Origin: Flavobacteriaceae bacterium
GTDB taxonomy: Bacteria > Bacteroidota > Bacteroidia > Flavobacteriales > Flavobacteriaceae
Direction of reading: 5' to 3'
Assembly (NCBI GenBank): GCA_024762795.1
Contig: JANTGS010000024.1
Span: 1 to 34,818, forward strand
DNA: 34,818 nucleotides
The notes beneath the pieces were generated by a model. That model worked only from the letters and a program-made list of their open reading frames with translations, was not told where the DNA came from and searched no databases. A program made the translations under genes and the position numbers. Positions 16,175 through 25,449 of the stretch are shown here, in pieces; position 1 is the stretch's first letter; every line of letters starts with the position of its first letter.

Positions 16175-18556
16175 ATGACATTTTGGGCAAAGGTATCACG
16201 GTTTATTTTAAAACAACGAATATTTATTCTGTTGGTTTTGGCTGCTATAACGGCCTTTATGCTTACGCAGATAAAGTATATCCAGTTTTCGCATACAGAG
16301 GCAAATCTGTTACCCAATGATCATATAGAAAATCTTAGATACGATGAATTTCTACGCATTTTTGGCGAAGAAGGAAACATGATCATTCTGGCAGTTCCTG
16401 ATTCTGCAGTATACAAAGCTAAAAATTTTAATAAATGGGTTGCACTTACACAAGATCTGAACAAATATCCTGAAGTTGATTTCTCCGTATCGGTTGGAGA
16501 TATTAAAAAACTTGAGAAAGATAAAGTAAATCAGAGGTTTATCATAAAACCACTTTATACAGAGCCCCCTAAGAATGATAAAGAAGTTGAAGAGATCCGT
16601 AAGGAACTGTTCGAGAATCTTCCTTTTTTCGATAACTATCTATACAATAAAAAGACCGGTACCATTCAATCGGCCATCTACCTCGATAAAAAGATAGTTA
16701 ACTCTAAAGAAAGAGAAAATTTTGTTCTAAAGATCCTGAATCCTGCCATAGATAAATTTGAAAAAGATACAGGTTTGGATGTACGTGTATCTGGGATGCC
16801 CTATATCCGTACCATGAATGCGGAAAATATCATCAATGAGATAGGGATTTTTGTAGGTCTTGCCCTTTTAGTTACCTCTCTTATCTTTTTTATTTTCTTT
16901 AAATCGTACCGGGCTACTTTTATCACCATGCTTGTGGTAAGTATTGGCGTGATCTGGGCATTGGGATTTATCGGATTATTCCGCTATGAGATCTCCATTC
17001 TTATGGCGCTTATCCCTCCACTAATCATTGTTATTGGTGTACCGAATGCGGTATTTCTTATCAATAAATATCAGCAAGAGGTAAAAAAACACGGAAATCA
17101 GGCTAAATCCCTGCAAAGGGTTATCTCTAAAATTGGTAATGCAACCCTGATGACTAATATCACGACAGCTTCAGGTTTTGCCACTTTTATTTTTACCAAC
17201 AGTCAGTTGCTTCGGGAATTTGGTATCATCGCCTCGATTAATATTATGGTAATTTTTCTCCTTTCAATATTAATCATACCGATCATCTACAGTTTCATGC
17301 ATAAGCCAAAAGAAAAACATCTTAAGCATCTGGAAAGAAAAGGTATGGAATCTATCGTAACCTGGATGGAAAAAATGGTAAGACATCACCGGATTGCCAT
17401 CTATGCAGTTACTGTTATAGTGATCATTATAAGTACAATAGGCGTTTCCCTGATTAAAGTTTCCGGAAGTCTTATTGAGGATATGCCTGAAGGAAAACCT
17501 TTTTATAAAGATATTCTGTTCTTTGAGAATGAATTTGGAGGCATTATGCCTCTTGAGATCCTTATCGACACCAAACGTAAAAAAGGGGTACTGAATATGA
17601 GCACCTTAAAAAGGATGGATAAAGTTGAGGAAGAGATTGATGAAATTCCCGAATTATCCAGACCTTTATCGGTACTTAACCTGATCAAATATTCAAAACA
17701 AGCCTTTTATAACGGTAACCCGAAATATTACCAGCTCCCTACACAACAGGAAAAGAATTTTATCCTGTCTTACATGAAAAATTCTGATGCAAACAGTGAC
17801 CTGCTTAAGAATTTTGTAGATTCCACAGGGCAATATGCCCGTATGACCACCTTTATGAGAGATATAGGTACGGATAAGATGGAACAGATAGAACAACGGC
17901 TTGAAGATAAGATCCGTAAAGTATTTCCGGCAGATAAATATAATATTACCATTACCGGAAAGGCTCTAGTATTTATCAAAGGAACCAATTATCTGGTAAA
18001 AAATCTTGTGATCTCACTCTCTTTGGCCATCGTCCTGATCTCCTTGTTTATGGCCTGGATGTTCAGATCCTTCAGGATGATCATCATCTCATTGATCCCT
18101 AATATTTTACCTTTGCTTTTTACCGCAGGTCTGATGGGATATCTCGGAGTGCCTATAAAACCCTCAACCATTTTGGTTTTTAGTATCGCCTTTGGTATAT
18201 CGGTTGATGATACCATACATTTCCTGGCCAAATACAGGCAGGAACTGGTTGCTCATAAATGGAACGTACGTAAATCAGTTTATGCTGCCTTGCACGAGAC
18301 CGGTATCAGTATGTTCTATACCTCTGTAGTTCTCTTCTTCGGATTTCTCGTATTTACAGTTTCCAGTTTTGGAGGTACAAAAGCACTGGGTGGACTTGTA
18401 TCAGTTACGCTTTTATTTGCCATGATCTCTAATTTGCTGTTGCTGCCCTCTTTATTATTATCACTTGAAGATCTGATTGCCAACAAAAGAACCATTAAAA
18501 AACCAACCATAACCATCATACCTAAAGAAGAGGAAGATGAAGAAAATATAAGTTAA
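16175..18556 (+). CDS. RND superfamily (MMPL/HAE3-type) exporter
   Basis: 793 aa, two repeats of the RND plan. A first membrane helix lies near 12-32, then a periplasmic loop to about 220, then a cluster of five or more helices to about 375. A helix near 407-427 opens the second half, followed by a second loop and a second helix cluster (about 605-775). Conserved patches are [18 protein letters not shown] in repeat 1 and [15 protein letters not shown] in repeat 2, where the Asp pair is typical for proton coupling. At about 800 aa it is shorter than the tripartite AcrB class and matches the HAE3/MMPL group that moves lipids or hydrophobic molecules. The substrate is unknown. The acidic tail (EEEDEE) is low-complexity. 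rfbA starts 4 bases after its stop. Confidence 0.9.
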   Translation: MTFWAKVSRFILKQRIFILLVLAAITAFMLTQIKYIQFSHTEANLLPNDHIENLRYDEFLRIFGEEGNMIILAVPDSAVYKAKNFNKWVALTQDLNKYPEVDFSVSVGDIKKLEKDKVNQRFIIKPLYTEPPKNDKEVEEIRKELFENLPFFDNYLYNKKTGTIQSAIYLDKKIVNSKERENFVLKILNPAIDKFEKDTGLDVRVSGMPYIRTMNAENIINEIGIFVGLALLVTSLIFFIFFKSYRATFITMLVVSIGVIWALGFIGLFRYEISILMALIPPLIIVIGVPNAVFLINKYQQEVKKHGNQAKSLQRVISKIGNATLMTNITTASGFATFIFTNSQLLREFGIIASINIMVIFLLSILIIPIIYSFMHKPKEKHLKHLERKGMESIVTWMEKMVRHHRIAIYAVTVIVIIISTIGVSLIKVSGSLIEDMPEGKPFYKDILFFENEFGGIMPLEILIDTKRKKGVLNMSTLKRMDKVEEEIDEIPELSRPLSVLNLIKYSKQAFYNGNPKYYQLPTQQEKNFILSYMKNSDANSDLLKNFVDSTGQYARMTTFMRDIGTDKMEQIEQRLEDKIRKVFPADKYNITITGKALVFIKGTNYLVKNLVISLSLAIVLISLFMAWMFRSFRMIIISLIPNILPLLFTAGLMGYLGVPIKPSTILVFSIAFGISVDDTIHFLAKYRQELVAHKWNVRKSVYAALHETGISMFYTSVVLFFGFLVFTVSSFGGTKALGGLVSVTLLFAMISNLLLLPSLLLSLEDLIANKRTIKKPTITIIPKEEEDEENIS

Positions 18557-18560
18557 TACT

Positions 18561-19418
18561 ATGAAAGGAATTATACTTGCCGGCGGAAGCGGCACCAGAC
18601 TCCATCCCATTACCTTAGCCATTAGTAAACAGCTTATGCCTATTTATGATAAGCCCATGATCTATTATCCTTTATCGGTATTGATGCTGGCCGGAATCAA
18701 TGAAATTTTGATCATTTCAACACCAACAGATTTACCTATGTTTGAACGCCTACTGGGAGACGGGAAAAATTTGGGCTGTGAATTTCATTATGCAGTTCAG
18801 GAAATTCCAAACGGACTCGCACAGGCATTTGTAATTGGTGAAGAATTTATTGGAGATGATGATGTAGCTCTTATCTTAGGGGATAATATTTTTTATGGAG
18901 CCGAGCTGGAAAAAAGACTAAGAGAGGCTGTAAATCCTGATGGTGGAGTTGTCTTTGCCTACCATGTAAGCGACCCTGAACGTTATGGTGTGGTTGAATT
19001 CAACAACGATAATAAAGCAATTTCTATTGAAGAAAAACCGGAAAATCCTAAATCCAATTATGCTGTACCCGGTCTGTATTTTTACGACAATAATGTTGTA
19101 GAAATAGCTAAAAATATAAAGCCTTCGGCCAGAGGGGAATACGAAATAACCGATATCAATAAATATTATCTCGAACAGGGAAAATTAAAAGTGGGTGTTT
19201 TCGGCCGTGGTACAGCCTGGCTCGATACCGGTACTTTCAGCTCTTTGATTCAAGCTCAACAATTTGTTCAGGTTATAGAAGAGCGTCAGGGACTCAAAAT
19301 AGGATGTATTGAAGAAATTGCTTACCGGAAGAACTTTATTGATGCAGATCAGTTAAGAATGGTTGCTGAACCTTTACTAAAAAGTGGCTATGGTAAATAC
19401 CTTTTAGATTTAATTTAA
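18561..19418 (+). CDS. rfbA: Glucose-1-phosphate thymidylyltransferase
   Basis: 285 aa, the standard RmlA/RfbA length. It begins [16 protein letters not shown] (nucleotide-binding loop), followed by [18 protein letters not shown], the [10 protein letters not shown] metal site and the YGVVEF / [13 protein letters not shown] sugar-binding region. It joins dTTP and glucose-1-phosphate to dTDP-glucose, the first step to dTDP-rhamnose and related deoxysugars. The partner genes rfbB, rfbC and rfbD are not in this window. It is tightly coupled to the exporter gene upstream (4-base gap), an unusual position for rfbA. Confidence 0.96.
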   Translation: MKGIILAGGSGTRLHPITLAISKQLMPIYDKPMIYYPLSVLMLAGINEILIISTPTDLPMFERLLGDGKNLGCEFHYAVQEIPNGLAQAFVIGEEFIGDDDVALILGDNIFYGAELEKRLREAVNPDGGVVFAYHVSDPERYGVVEFNNDNKAISIEEKPENPKSNYAVPGLYFYDNNVVEIAKNIKPSARGEYEITDINKYYLEQGKLKVGVFGRGTAWLDTGTFSSLIQAQQFVQVIEERQGLKIGCIEEIAYRKNFIDADQLRMVAEPLLKSGYGKYLLDLI

Positions 19419-19437
19419 ATACTACAATTTTTTTTAA

Positions 19438-19472
19438 TTGTATTCTTAAATTAAGAACAAACCTTATCTTTG
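19438..19472 (+). promoter_or_regulatory. Promoter and candidate operator of asnS
   Basis: TTG (19438-19440), 24 bases and TATCTTTG (19465-19472), an exact -7 box with a rather long spacer. Within the spacer lies a perfect palindrome TTCTTAA-A-TTAAGAA (19443-19457), well placed for a repressor or activator. Confidence 0.5.
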
Positions 19473-19478
19473 CGAAAG

Positions 19479-19521
19479 CTTTTAAAAAAGTTTAATTATT
19501 CAACTTTTTTAAAAGGTTTTT
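19479..19521 (+). promoter_or_regulatory. 5'-terminal hairpin of the asnS transcript, possible attenuator
   Basis: A perfect 14-bp AT-rich stem (19479-19492 with 19502-19515) with a 9-base loop is followed by GTTTTT. It starts about where transcription should begin, so the mRNA would open with a hairpin. It could act as an attenuator or protect the 5' end. Confidence 0.45.
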
Positions 19522-19559
19522 CCATTTAAATAAACGATTCTAAATAATCATCTGAAATC

Positions 19560-20993
19560 ATGAAAAGATACAGTGTCATTGAATTATTACAATCAGAGAA
19601 AACAATTGAAGATATTACATTAAAAGGATGGGTTAGAACTTTCAGAAGCAAGCGTTTTATAGCCCTGAATGACGGTTCTACCATTAAAAACATACAATGT
19701 GTAATCGATTTTGAAAATACTAATGAATCTACTCTTAAAAAGATCAATACGGGTGCTGCCATTGCTGTTACCGGAAATTTAGTTAAAAGTTTAGGCAAGG
19801 GACAAAATCTTGAAATTCAGGTAGAAAATATAGTGATTCTTGGAGAATCAGATCCTGAAAAGTTTCCTATTCAGCCAAAAAAACACAGTTTTGAATTTCT
19901 TCGGGAAAACGCACACCTCAGAATCAGAACCAATACATTTGGAGCTGTAATGCGCGTTAGATCAGCACTGTCTTTTGCTATTCATCAATATTTCAATCAC
20001 AATGGTTTCTATTACGTGAATACACCTATCATTACCGGAAGTGATGCTGAAGGCGCGGGAGAAATGTTCAAAGTGACCACACTTGATATTGAAAATACAC
20101 CCAAAACAGAAGAAGGAAAGATTGATTACGGTAAAGACTTTTTTGGCAAAGAAACCAATCTGACCGTATCCGGGCAATTAGAAGCTGAAACCTATGCCAT
20201 GGCGTTGGGAAAAGTTTATACATTCGGACCAACTTTCAGGGCTGAGAATTCAAATACAACACGTCATCTGGCAGAATTCTGGATGATCGAACCCGAAGTA
20301 GCCTTTAATGATCTCGATGCAAATATGGATCTTGCTGAGGATTTTATCAAATACGTTATTGGTTATGTGCTTGAGAATTGCAAAAATGATCTGGAATTCT
20401 TAGATCAAAGGCTACAACAAGAAGAAAAAAGCAAGCCGATGAACCAAAGAAGTGATATGGCTTTAATAGAAAAATTACAATTTATCATCGATAACAATTT
20501 TAGAAGAGTAAGTTACACAGAAGCGATTGATATTCTTAAAAACAGCAAACCCAACAAGAAGAAAAAATTCCAGTTTCCAGTAAACGAGTGGGGAGTGGAT
20601 CTGCAAAGTGAACACGAAAGATTCCTTGTTGAAAAACATTTCAAATCACCGGTAATTCTTTTTGATTATCCTGCTAATATCAAAGCGTTTTATATGCGTT
20701 TAAACGATGATGGCAAGACCGTAAGAGCTATGGATGTGTTATTTCCCGGAATAGGAGAAATTGTTGGGGGAAGTCAGCGTGAAGAGCGATTTGAGGTATT
20801 AAAAGAGAAAATTGATGTACTGGGAATTGATGAAAAAGAATTGTGGTGGTATCTTGATACCAGAAGATTTGGTACCGCGGTACACTCAGGTTTTGGATTA
20901 GGTTTTGAACGTTTGGTACAGTTTACTACAGGTATGGGGAATATCAGAGATGTGATCCCTTTCCCCAGAACACCTCAAAATGCTGAATTTTAA
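19560..20993 (+). CDS. asnS: Asparaginyl-tRNA synthetase
   Basis: 477 aa class IIb synthetase. An N-terminal OB-fold anticodon domain covers about 1-110 ([20 protein letters not shown]). Catalytic motif 2 is [21 protein letters not shown] and motif 3 is [20 protein letters not shown] near the C terminus. Asn specificity is supported by the [11 protein letters not shown] region and the ending [11 protein letters not shown]. It charges tRNA-Asn with asparagine, so the organism has the direct route. The 49-base gap to rpoN suggests possible readthrough. Confidence 0.97.
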   Translation: MKRYSVIELLQSEKTIEDITLKGWVRTFRSKRFIALNDGSTIKNIQCVIDFENTNESTLKKINTGAAIAVTGNLVKSLGKGQNLEIQVENIVILGESDPEKFPIQPKKHSFEFLRENAHLRIRTNTFGAVMRVRSALSFAIHQYFNHNGFYYVNTPIITGSDAEGAGEMFKVTTLDIENTPKTEEGKIDYGKDFFGKETNLTVSGQLEAETYAMALGKVYTFGPTFRAENSNTTRHLAEFWMIEPEVAFNDLDANMDLAEDFIKYVIGYVLENCKNDLEFLDQRLQQEEKSKPMNQRSDMALIEKLQFIIDNNFRRVSYTEAIDILKNSKPNKKKKFQFPVNEWGVDLQSEHERFLVEKHFKSPVILFDYPANIKAFYMRLNDDGKTVRAMDVLFPGIGEIVGGSQREERFEVLKEKIDVLGIDEKELWWYLDTRRFGTAVHSGFGLGFERLVQFTTGMGNIRDVIPFPRTPQNAEF

Positions 20994-21042
20994 ATAAAGA
21001 ACTTAAATTTTCGTATTTTTACTGTAATAATAAGGGCTCTAT

Positions 21043-22497
21043 ATGCTAAAGCAAAGTTTAAATCAGAAGTTACAACAAAAATTATCTCCTCAGCAAATAC
21101 AGTTGATGAAGATGATTCAGTTGCCAACACAAGCATTTGAACAAAAGATTGCTCAGGAAATAGAAGAAAATCCTGCCCTGGAAAGTGGAAAACTTAAGGA
21201 TGAATTTCAGGACGAATTTGAGAATAGTGAATTTGATGACCCGGGAAATAAAGAGATCGAAACCGACATCAATATTGATGAATATCTGAGTGATGATGAA
21301 ACACCAAGTTATAAATTAAACTCAAATAATTACAGCAGTGATGACGATGACAATAAGGTACCTTATTCTGCAGGAATATCATTCAATCAATTTTTACTCA
21401 ACCAGTTAAGAACATTTAATCTTTCCGATCACGAGATTCAGATTGCCGAGTTTTTAGTTGGTAATATTGATGGAAACGGATATATACGGCGGTCTGTTGA
21501 CGACATAGTTGATGATCTAGCCTTTACAGAAAACATTTATACCAGTGCCGAGGAAGTAGAAAAAATCCTCAAAGTAGTTCAGCAACTTGACCCGCCCGGT
21601 GTTGGAGCCAGAGATCTGAAAGAGTGTTTGCTCATTCAATTAAAACAAGCAAAAGAAACTCCGCAAAGGAAACTTGCCATAGAGATCCTTAAAGATTCCT
21701 TTGATGCTTTTGTAAAAAAACACTATCAGAAAATAATTCAAAAATTTGATATATCAAAAGAAGAACTGAAAGGAGCTATCAAAGAAATTGAGAAACTGAA
21801 TCCAAAACCGGGAAGCTCCTATAACAGTAACCTTACCAATATAGAACATATTGTTCCCGACTTTACCATAAGGATCAATGAAGGAATTCTCGACCTTTCT
21901 TTAAATGCCCGGAACGCCCCGGAATTACACATCTCCAGGGATTATAATGATATGCTGAAAGGCTACGCTGATTCTAAAGATAAATCCAAAGGACAAAAAG
22001 ATGCCATCATGTTTATCAAACAGAAACTTGATGCCGCAAAATGGTTTATAGATGCTATCAAACAGCGTCAGCAAACCCTTTTACTCACTATGGATGCCAT
22101 TATGAATTACCAGAAAGAATACTTTCTAACGGGAGATGAGCGCAAACTCAAACCTATGGTTTTAAAAGATATAGCCGATAAAATCAATATGGATATTTCA
22201 ACCGTTTCCAGGGTTGCCAACAGTAAATATGTAGATACTCCCTATGGTACAAAACTCTTAAAGGAGTTCTTCTCTGAATCAATGAAAAATGATAAAGGAG
22301 AAGATATTTCTACACGCGAGATCAAAAAAATCCTAAAGACTGTTATAGAAAATGAAGATAAAAGGAATCCCCTTACTGATGAAAAACTTTCTGCTATTTT
22401 AAAAGAAAAGGGATACCTGATTGCAAGAAGAACAGTTGCCAAATACCGTGAACAGCTGGATGTTCCGGTGGCCCGACTAAGGAAACAATTATTTTAA
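21043..22497 (+). CDS. rpoN: RNA polymerase sigma-54 factor
   Basis: 484 aa. Region I (residues 1-48) is Gln/Leu-rich: LNQKLQQKLSPQQIQLMKMIQLP, then EIEENPALE, the activator contact. Acidic region II spans about 50-110. The core-binding domain includes VQQLDPPGVGARDLKECL. The C-terminal RpoN box ARRTVAKYRE recognises the -24 element. Sigma-54 needs AAA+ enhancer-binding proteins, none of which lies in this window. The following membrane protein starts one base after its stop. Confidence 0.97.
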   Translation: MLKQSLNQKLQQKLSPQQIQLMKMIQLPTQAFEQKIAQEIEENPALESGKLKDEFQDEFENSEFDDPGNKEIETDINIDEYLSDDETPSYKLNSNNYSSDDDDNKVPYSAGISFNQFLLNQLRTFNLSDHEIQIAEFLVGNIDGNGYIRRSVDDIVDDLAFTENIYTSAEEVEKILKVVQQLDPPGVGARDLKECLLIQLKQAKETPQRKLAIEILKDSFDAFVKKHYQKIIQKFDISKEELKGAIKEIEKLNPKPGSSYNSNLTNIEHIVPDFTIRINEGILDLSLNARNAPELHISRDYNDMLKGYADSKDKSKGQKDAIMFIKQKLDAAKWFIDAIKQRQQTLLLTMDAIMNYQKEYFLTGDERKLKPMVLKDIADKINMDISTVSRVANSKYVDTPYGTKLLKEFFSESMKNDKGEDISTREIKKILKTVIENEDKRNPLTDEKLSAILKEKGYLIARRTVAKYREQLDVPVARLRKQLF

Positions 22498-22498
22498 A

Positions 22499-23101
22499 AT
22501 GACTTTTTTTAATAAATTAGTATCCTATACTTTACATCCGATCATATTTCCAACGATTGGCACATTGTTTTATTTTATACTCACTCCTCAGTATTTTACC
22601 GGACCTCAGAAGAATATTATCCTTCTATTAGTATTTATCAGCACATACTTTCTACCCTTGCTGATGTTATTATTCTTAAAAAGATTTGATCTGATCAATT
22701 CTTACCAATTGAAATCGATAAAAGAAAGAAAATCCCCTATTATATTTCTGCTGGTGCTTTCGTTAATGATGGGCAGGCTCTTATTGAATACAGGAATTGC
22801 AACTCCTTTAGCCTATTCTTTTTTTGGTGGAAGTATTGCCTTACTGGTAACCTTTTTACTTTTTTTTAAAGATATTAAAACTAGTCTGCATACTTTAGGA
22901 ATTGGCAGCCTGATTGGCTTTGTAATGGTTTTAAGTATTGAATTTAAGATCAACTATACATTACTCATTTCTATTCTCTTTATTCTTTTTGGATTCCTGG
23001 CCACTTCCAGATTGTATTTAAAGGCCCATAAACCTTCAGAAGTTTATATTGGATTGATCTTAGGGATTCTTGCTCAGTTTTTGAGCTATAATTTCTTATA
23101 A
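22499..23101 (+). CDS. Membrane protein with degenerate PAP2-like motifs
   Basis: 200 aa with about six membrane helices and no signal peptide. Near the C terminus S170-R171 then H177 and E181 have exactly the spacing of PAP2 phosphatase motif 3 (SRx5Hx3D), with Glu replacing Asp. SLHT at 129-132 aligns with the PSGH motif but keeps only the Ser and His. KERKSP at 75-80 resembles motif 1 (Kx6RP). It therefore looks like a diverged PA-phosphatase relative, possibly acting on lipid or undecaprenyl phosphates, or no longer catalytic. It begins one base after rpoN, so is likely cotranscribed, and its 3' end overlaps the convergent beta-barrel gene by 6 bases. Confidence 0.7.
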   Translation: MTFFNKLVSYTLHPIIFPTIGTLFYFILTPQYFTGPQKNIILLLVFISTYFLPLLMLLFLKRFDLINSYQLKSIKERKSPIIFLLVLSLMMGRLLLNTGIATPLAYSFFGGSIALLVTFLLFFKDIKTSLHTLGIGSLIGFVMVLSIEFKINYTLLISILFILFGFLATSRLYLKAHKPSEVYIGLILGILAQFLSYNFL

Positions 23102-23767
23102 AAAAAACAAAGCAATACCCAGCTTTAATTCTCTTGCCTCAATTTGGTAAGGATTATTTTCTGTTTCATTAAAAAGATCAGTGAATCCGTAGTATAGATA
23201 AAAATTCCATTGATTGTAGCCCACAGCAAGATTAACACCGTATTGAAACTTATTGATATCTACCACATCATTTACATTAAAATCTTCTTTTTGGCGCAAA
23301 TTATGGTTTTGAGCAAAAGCATATGAGAATAATAAACCGGGATAAAAGCGAAAAAACCTGTATTTAAGAGGAGTAGAAGTACGAAACCTGAATTGCACAG
23401 GAATTTCCACCATATACAAAGCGATCTTGTTACTTTTTAATTCTATGGATTCAGGCGTATCTTCAAGATCATCTGTAGGTTCTTTTATATTAAAATAATG
23501 AGCATTGATTGAATATCCTAATCCAACACCAAAGCCAATATTTCTCTCTTTATTAACAGGTAAATCTTTAATAAAGCCCATTCCGAGGTTATAAGAAAAA
23601 CCGGTTTTAGAAAAATTGACAGGAAGTTTCAGAAGTTTCTGATAGGAGGCATTGAAATAGATCTGATCATCAAGATATTTGTGATCTACTATTGAATCCT
23701 TCACAGGCTTATCCTGCGCAAAGATCAAGGTAGAAAATAATATAAAAAAAAACCAAAGTCTTTTCAT
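23096..23767 (-). CDS. PorT-family outer-membrane beta-barrel protein
   Basis: 223 aa from the ATG at 23767; the preceding codon is TTG and less likely. The signal peptide MKRLWFFFILFSTLIFAQ is clear. The rest shows alternating hydrophobic and aromatic beta strands (FSYNLGMGF, IGFGVGLGYSI, FQYGVNLAVGYNQWNFYLYYG) and a C-terminal aromatic residue group, typical of small 8-10-strand barrels. The family is related to PorT/SprT of the type IX secretion system, but most members are not PorT itself, and type IX components are not next to it. It follows the exbD2 gene on the same strand after a terminator, with its own promoter. Confidence 0.75.
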   Translation of the reverse strand: MKRLWFFFILFSTLIFAQDKPVKDSIVDHKYLDDQIYFNASYQKLLKLPVNFSKTGFSYNLGMGFIKDLPVNKERNIGFGVGLGYSINAHYFNIKEPTDDLEDTPESIELKSNKIALYMVEIPVQFRFRTSTPLKYRFFRFYPGLLFSYAFAQNHNLRQKEDFNVNDVVDINKFQYGVNLAVGYNQWNFYLYYGFTDLFNETENNPYQIEARELKLGIALFFL

Positions 23768-23775
23768 CAAACTAA

Positions 23776-23797
23776 TTGATTAATCAAATCAAAGATA
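23776..23797 (-). promoter_or_regulatory. Promoter of the beta-barrel gene, with a palindrome
   Basis: TATCTTTG on the minus strand (23797-23790) is an exact -7 box. Immediately downstream lies the perfect 12-bp palindrome TTGATTAATCAA (23776-23787), close to the start point and 8 bases before the ATG. It could be an operator. Confidence 0.5.
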
Positions 23798-23810
23798 AGT
23801 CTATTCCATA

Positions 23811-23850
23811 AAAAAAGGTAATCAAACTTTAAATAGTTAGATTACCTTTT
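23811..23850 (-). terminator. Terminator of the exbB-exbD operon
   Basis: The arms AAAAGGTAATC (23813-23823) and GATTACCTTTT (23840-23850) are perfect, with an inner AACT/AGTT pairing. Read on the minus strand it ends in TTTTTTT. It lies 18 bases past the exbD2 stop. Confidence 0.8.
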
Positions 23851-23868
23851 ATATTAAAATAAAAAGTA

Positions 23869-24330
23869 TTATTTTATGTTCTTTGTAATATCTCCTTTCC
23901 TTGTGGAATAATTGATCTTTAGGGCATTTACATTTCTCAATTCTTCTTTAATATCGGTAATAGTACCCACATTTGAATTGATATCTGCTTTTATAGAAGT
24001 TGTTAAAAGTGGTATTTCATCTTCAGAATGTGACTCTCTTTCTGCAAAAATAAAATACTTTACATTTTTAACATCAGAGATCCTGTCGTTCAACTGAATC
24101 TTATCACCTCCTACTCCATTCATTTTACCCACATAAATATAGCTTACCAAACTTTTACGTTCTAACTTTTTAACCTCAGTGGCAAAAGGTAACGTTACTT
24201 TTACTTTCAAATCGGTCTCACGCATTGTAGTAGAAACCATAAAAAAGAATAAAAGCATAAAAACTATATCCGGCAGAGACGCCGTTGAAATTGCAGGCAA
24301 TCCTTTTTTCTTCTTTTTAAACTTAGACAT
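23869..24330 (-). CDS. exbD: ExbD/TolR-family protein (ExbD2)
   Basis: 153 aa. A basic cytoplasmic N terminus (KFKKKKKG) is followed by one membrane helix (about 20-38, SLPDIVFMLLFFFMVSTT) with the proton-relay Asp at D21, then a periplasmic domain. With ExbB it forms the ion channel that powers TonB and uptake through outer-membrane receptors. Last gene of the operon, 6 bases after exbD1. Two unequal exbD genes suggest a mixed ExbD complement. Confidence 0.93.
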   Translation of the reverse strand: MSKFKKKKKGLPAISTASLPDIVFMLLFFFMVSTTMRETDLKVKVTLPFATEVKKLERKSLVSYIYVGKMNGVGGDKIQLNDRISDVKNVKYFIFAERESHSEDEIPLLTTSIKADINSNVGTITDIKEELRNVNALKINYSTRKGDITKNIK

Positions 24331-24336
24331 AGTATA

Positions 24337-24978
24337 TTATTTAAGTGGTTCTGCTTCAGAAATAATCTGTGGATATTTAGTTTTGATATCCTTTACCTTA
24401 GCCTTTAAACTTTCGTTATTGGGGTCATTGTTAAGGTCTTTTACAAGCTGATCGTAGCTTTTACCATACAACTTGTTAGCTAAACGATTTCTAAGATCAG
24501 TATATGCTCCAACCAATTCATTCTGAACTGCTATATATGTACCATACGAGGTACCTCTGTTACTTTCCAGTGATATTACAGCCTTGTTAGGATGGTCTGA
24601 TGAAGCGGGATCTTTAGCCCCTTCACACCAGGTACATTCTGCAGCCGGTAACATTTCACCGGTTCTAGGATCTTTAATAGGATTTCCTAACCCACCTCCG
24701 TTATCGATAAACTTTTTGGCTTCCTCACGTAACTGATCTACCTGGATAAATTTTTCACCTTCTACCAGGATTTCATTGTTACGGTTAACGGTAACCACAA
24801 AAACGTTCTTTTCTTTTAATTTTGGAGGCTTTATGTTAGGGTCCTGTTTCTCAGGCAATTTTCTGGATATCCCTGTGTCAACATTCATCGTGGTGGTTAC
24901 CAGGAAGAATATCAATAACAGGAAAGCAATATCCGCCATTGAGCCTGCGTTTATTTCAGGTACATCTCTTTTAGCCAT
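24337..24978 (-). CDS. exbD: ExbD/TolR-family protein with periplasmic insertion (ExbD1)
   Basis: 213 aa, well above the usual 130-150. The membrane helix spans about 15-32 with proton-relay Asp D16 (SMADIAFLLLIFFLV). The periplasmic part has an insertion after residue 94 (GGGLGNPIKDP) containing CTWC (C115, C118), a pair that could bind a metal or form a disulfide. The conserved fold resumes at AVISLESNRGTSYGTYIAVQNEL. The tail is long and charged. It is 4 bases downstream of the four-helix protein gene. Role: half of the ExbB-ExbD proton channel. The purpose of the CxxC is unknown. Confidence 0.93.
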   Translation of the reverse strand: MAKRDVPEINAGSMADIAFLLLIFFLVTTTMNVDTGISRKLPEKQDPNIKPPKLKEKNVFVVTVNRNNEILVEGEKFIQVDQLREEAKKFIDNGGGLGNPIKDPRTGEMLPAAECTWCEGAKDPASSDHPNKAVISLESNRGTSYGTYIAVQNELVGAYTDLRNRLANKLYGKSYDQLVKDLNNDPNNESLKAKVKDIKTKYPQIISEAEPLK

Positions 24979-24982
24979 AATT

Positions 24983-25447
24983 TTATTTTGAAAATAATGA
25001 TTTTAAAAATCCTCCAAATATTGCAATTATTGCAATTCCTCCTAAAATAACTGAATACCAGATACCGGTACTCACCCATTTGGATACAGGTCCTGCTTCA
25101 CCATCTTTTAATACATTTCCAGACACATCCAATACTGCCTCATCTGATGCCATCATGTAGGCTATAACCAGAATAACTGCAAGAAAACCAACAGAGATCA
25201 AAGATCGTACCAATAATTTTGGATGTTTGATCAAATTGATTACAGAAAAAACAACAGCCAGAATAGCAGTAATGTACAATACGTATGTAGCAAATGTAAT
25301 ATATGGAGAAACTACACTGTTTTGCAGATCTACCGATTCAGTAATCGGATCATCTCCTTCCATAATTATCCTGACCAGGAAATACACAGCAATAATGCCG
25401 ATAACTCCGGATACTATGGATAATATTTTAGATAAACTACTTTTCAT
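24983..25447 (-). CDS. Four-helix membrane protein between exbB and exbD
   Basis: 154 aa. Hydrophobic segments near 7-27, 52-70, 80-98 and 128-148 give four membrane helices. The loops carry no known catalytic motif. I do not recognise a named domain. It is locked into the operon: 2 bases after exbB and 4 bases before exbD1. A role in assembling or tuning the ExbB-ExbD motor is suggested by position only. Confidence 0.75.
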   Translation of the reverse strand: MKSSLSKILSIVSGVIGIIAVYFLVRIIMEGDDPITESVDLQNSVVSPYITFATYVLYITAILAVVFSVINLIKHPKLLVRSLISVGFLAVILVIAYMMASDEAVLDVSGNVLKDGEAGPVSKWVSTGIWYSVILGGIAIIAIFGGFLKSLFSK

Positions 25448-25449
25448 GT

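Noticed and set aside
22550-22575. Possible sigma-54 (-24/-12) promoter with TTGGCAC near rpoN
   Set aside because: The downstream GC element is not at the required spacing, and it lies inside a coding region.
23096-23767. Assignment as PorT of the type IX secretion system
   Set aside because: Only a general small-barrel resemblance; no other type IX genes nearby, so kept at family level.
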